Source: Ascoidea asiatica (Eukaryota > Ascomycota > Saccharomycetes > Ascoideales > Ascoideaceae). From it: a stretch of 64,000 nucleotides of DNA. The translations under genes were made by a program, and so were the position numbers. Below, piece by piece: positions 63,919-64,000 of this stretch. The notes beneath the pieces were generated by a model. That model was not told the origin of the DNA and searched no databases. It worked only from the letters and a program-made list of their open reading frames with translations. The first letter of the stretch is position 1. Every line of letters begins with the position of its first letter. The stretch covers positions 372,001 to 436,000 of the forward strand of contig BCKQ01000002.1 of NCBI GenBank assembly GCA_001600695.1, given 5' to 3'.

Positions 63919-64000
63919 ATGAATTCAATTCCTACAATATCTATATTCTTTAAAATTTCAGATGAATTGAATAATTCTATAAATGAAAAAACTTCTTTAA
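63919..64000 (+). CDS. Start of an unidentified gene, cut by the window end
   Basis: ATG at 63919 after an AATC array and an A/T-rich leader ending TAAATA. The frame is open to the end: MNSIPTISIFFKISDELN then NSINEKTSL. 27 codons are too few to name a family. Confidence 0.5.
   Translation, partial: MNSIPTISIFFKISDELNNSINEKTSL

Overview
This window is nuclear DNA of an AT-rich budding yeast (Saccharomycotina). Leucine is written almost only as TTA/TTG and asparagine as AAT, many proteins carry long Asn/Ser/Asp-rich inserts, and the few introns have yeast signals (GTATGT, TACTAAC-like branch point, TAG). A respiratory complex I subunit (NDUFS6/NUMM type) and a mitochondrial class 2 dihydroorotate dehydrogenase argue against Saccharomycetaceae. 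A Pichiales-, Phaffomycetales- or CUG-clade-like yeast fits, but I cannot fix the species. In-frame CTG codons are almost absent: I noticed four, all beside serines, so the genetic code at CUG cannot be settled from this window.

Layout. 1-5 kb: 3' part of MAK10 (NatC auxiliary subunit), a long promoter with GC-rich hairpins, and PAL1. 5-14.4 kb: a GPHR-type membrane protein, a small secreted Ser-rich protein, TOM6 (56 aa), an unidentified membrane protein and a probable ATG31. 14.4-24 kb: BRE1, STD1/MTH1, a 2.7-kb gene-free divergent promoter and an SMP-30/gluconolactonase-like gene. 24.7-32.1 kb: DHODH (URA9 type), GET2/SEC28 as a divergent pair, a DUF3237 protein, the complex I zinc subunit and IDH1 with one intron. 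32.8-44.9 kb: GRR1, a 2.8-kb divergent promoter, a NIPA-type Mg2+ transporter, MPP6 (one intron) and PWP2. 45-55 kb: SEC9, PEX6, an unidentified coiled-coil protein, YAH1 (one intron) and VTI1. 55-64 kb: GYP5, TEF1, a degenerate MNN10-like glycosyltransferase, an aminotransferase relic and the first codons of a gene leaving the window.

Functional links. GRR1 and STD1/MTH1, two parts of the Snf3/Rgt2-Grr1-Rgt1 glucose-sensing circuit, lie about 12.7 kb apart. SEC28, GET2, SEC9, VTI1 and GYP5 all serve membrane traffic. MPP6 and PWP2 (rRNA processing) share one promoter. TOM6, the complex I subunit, IDH1, YAH1 and DHODH are mitochondrial, and the first two have CACGTGA boxes about 240 nt upstream.

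The intergenic DNA is unusual. Many promoters hold GC-richer, non-coding islands with palindromes and repeated short motifs, the reverse of the usual yeast pattern in which genes are GC-richer than spacers. I found no CRISPR array, complete transposon, rRNA gene or convincing intact tRNA gene.
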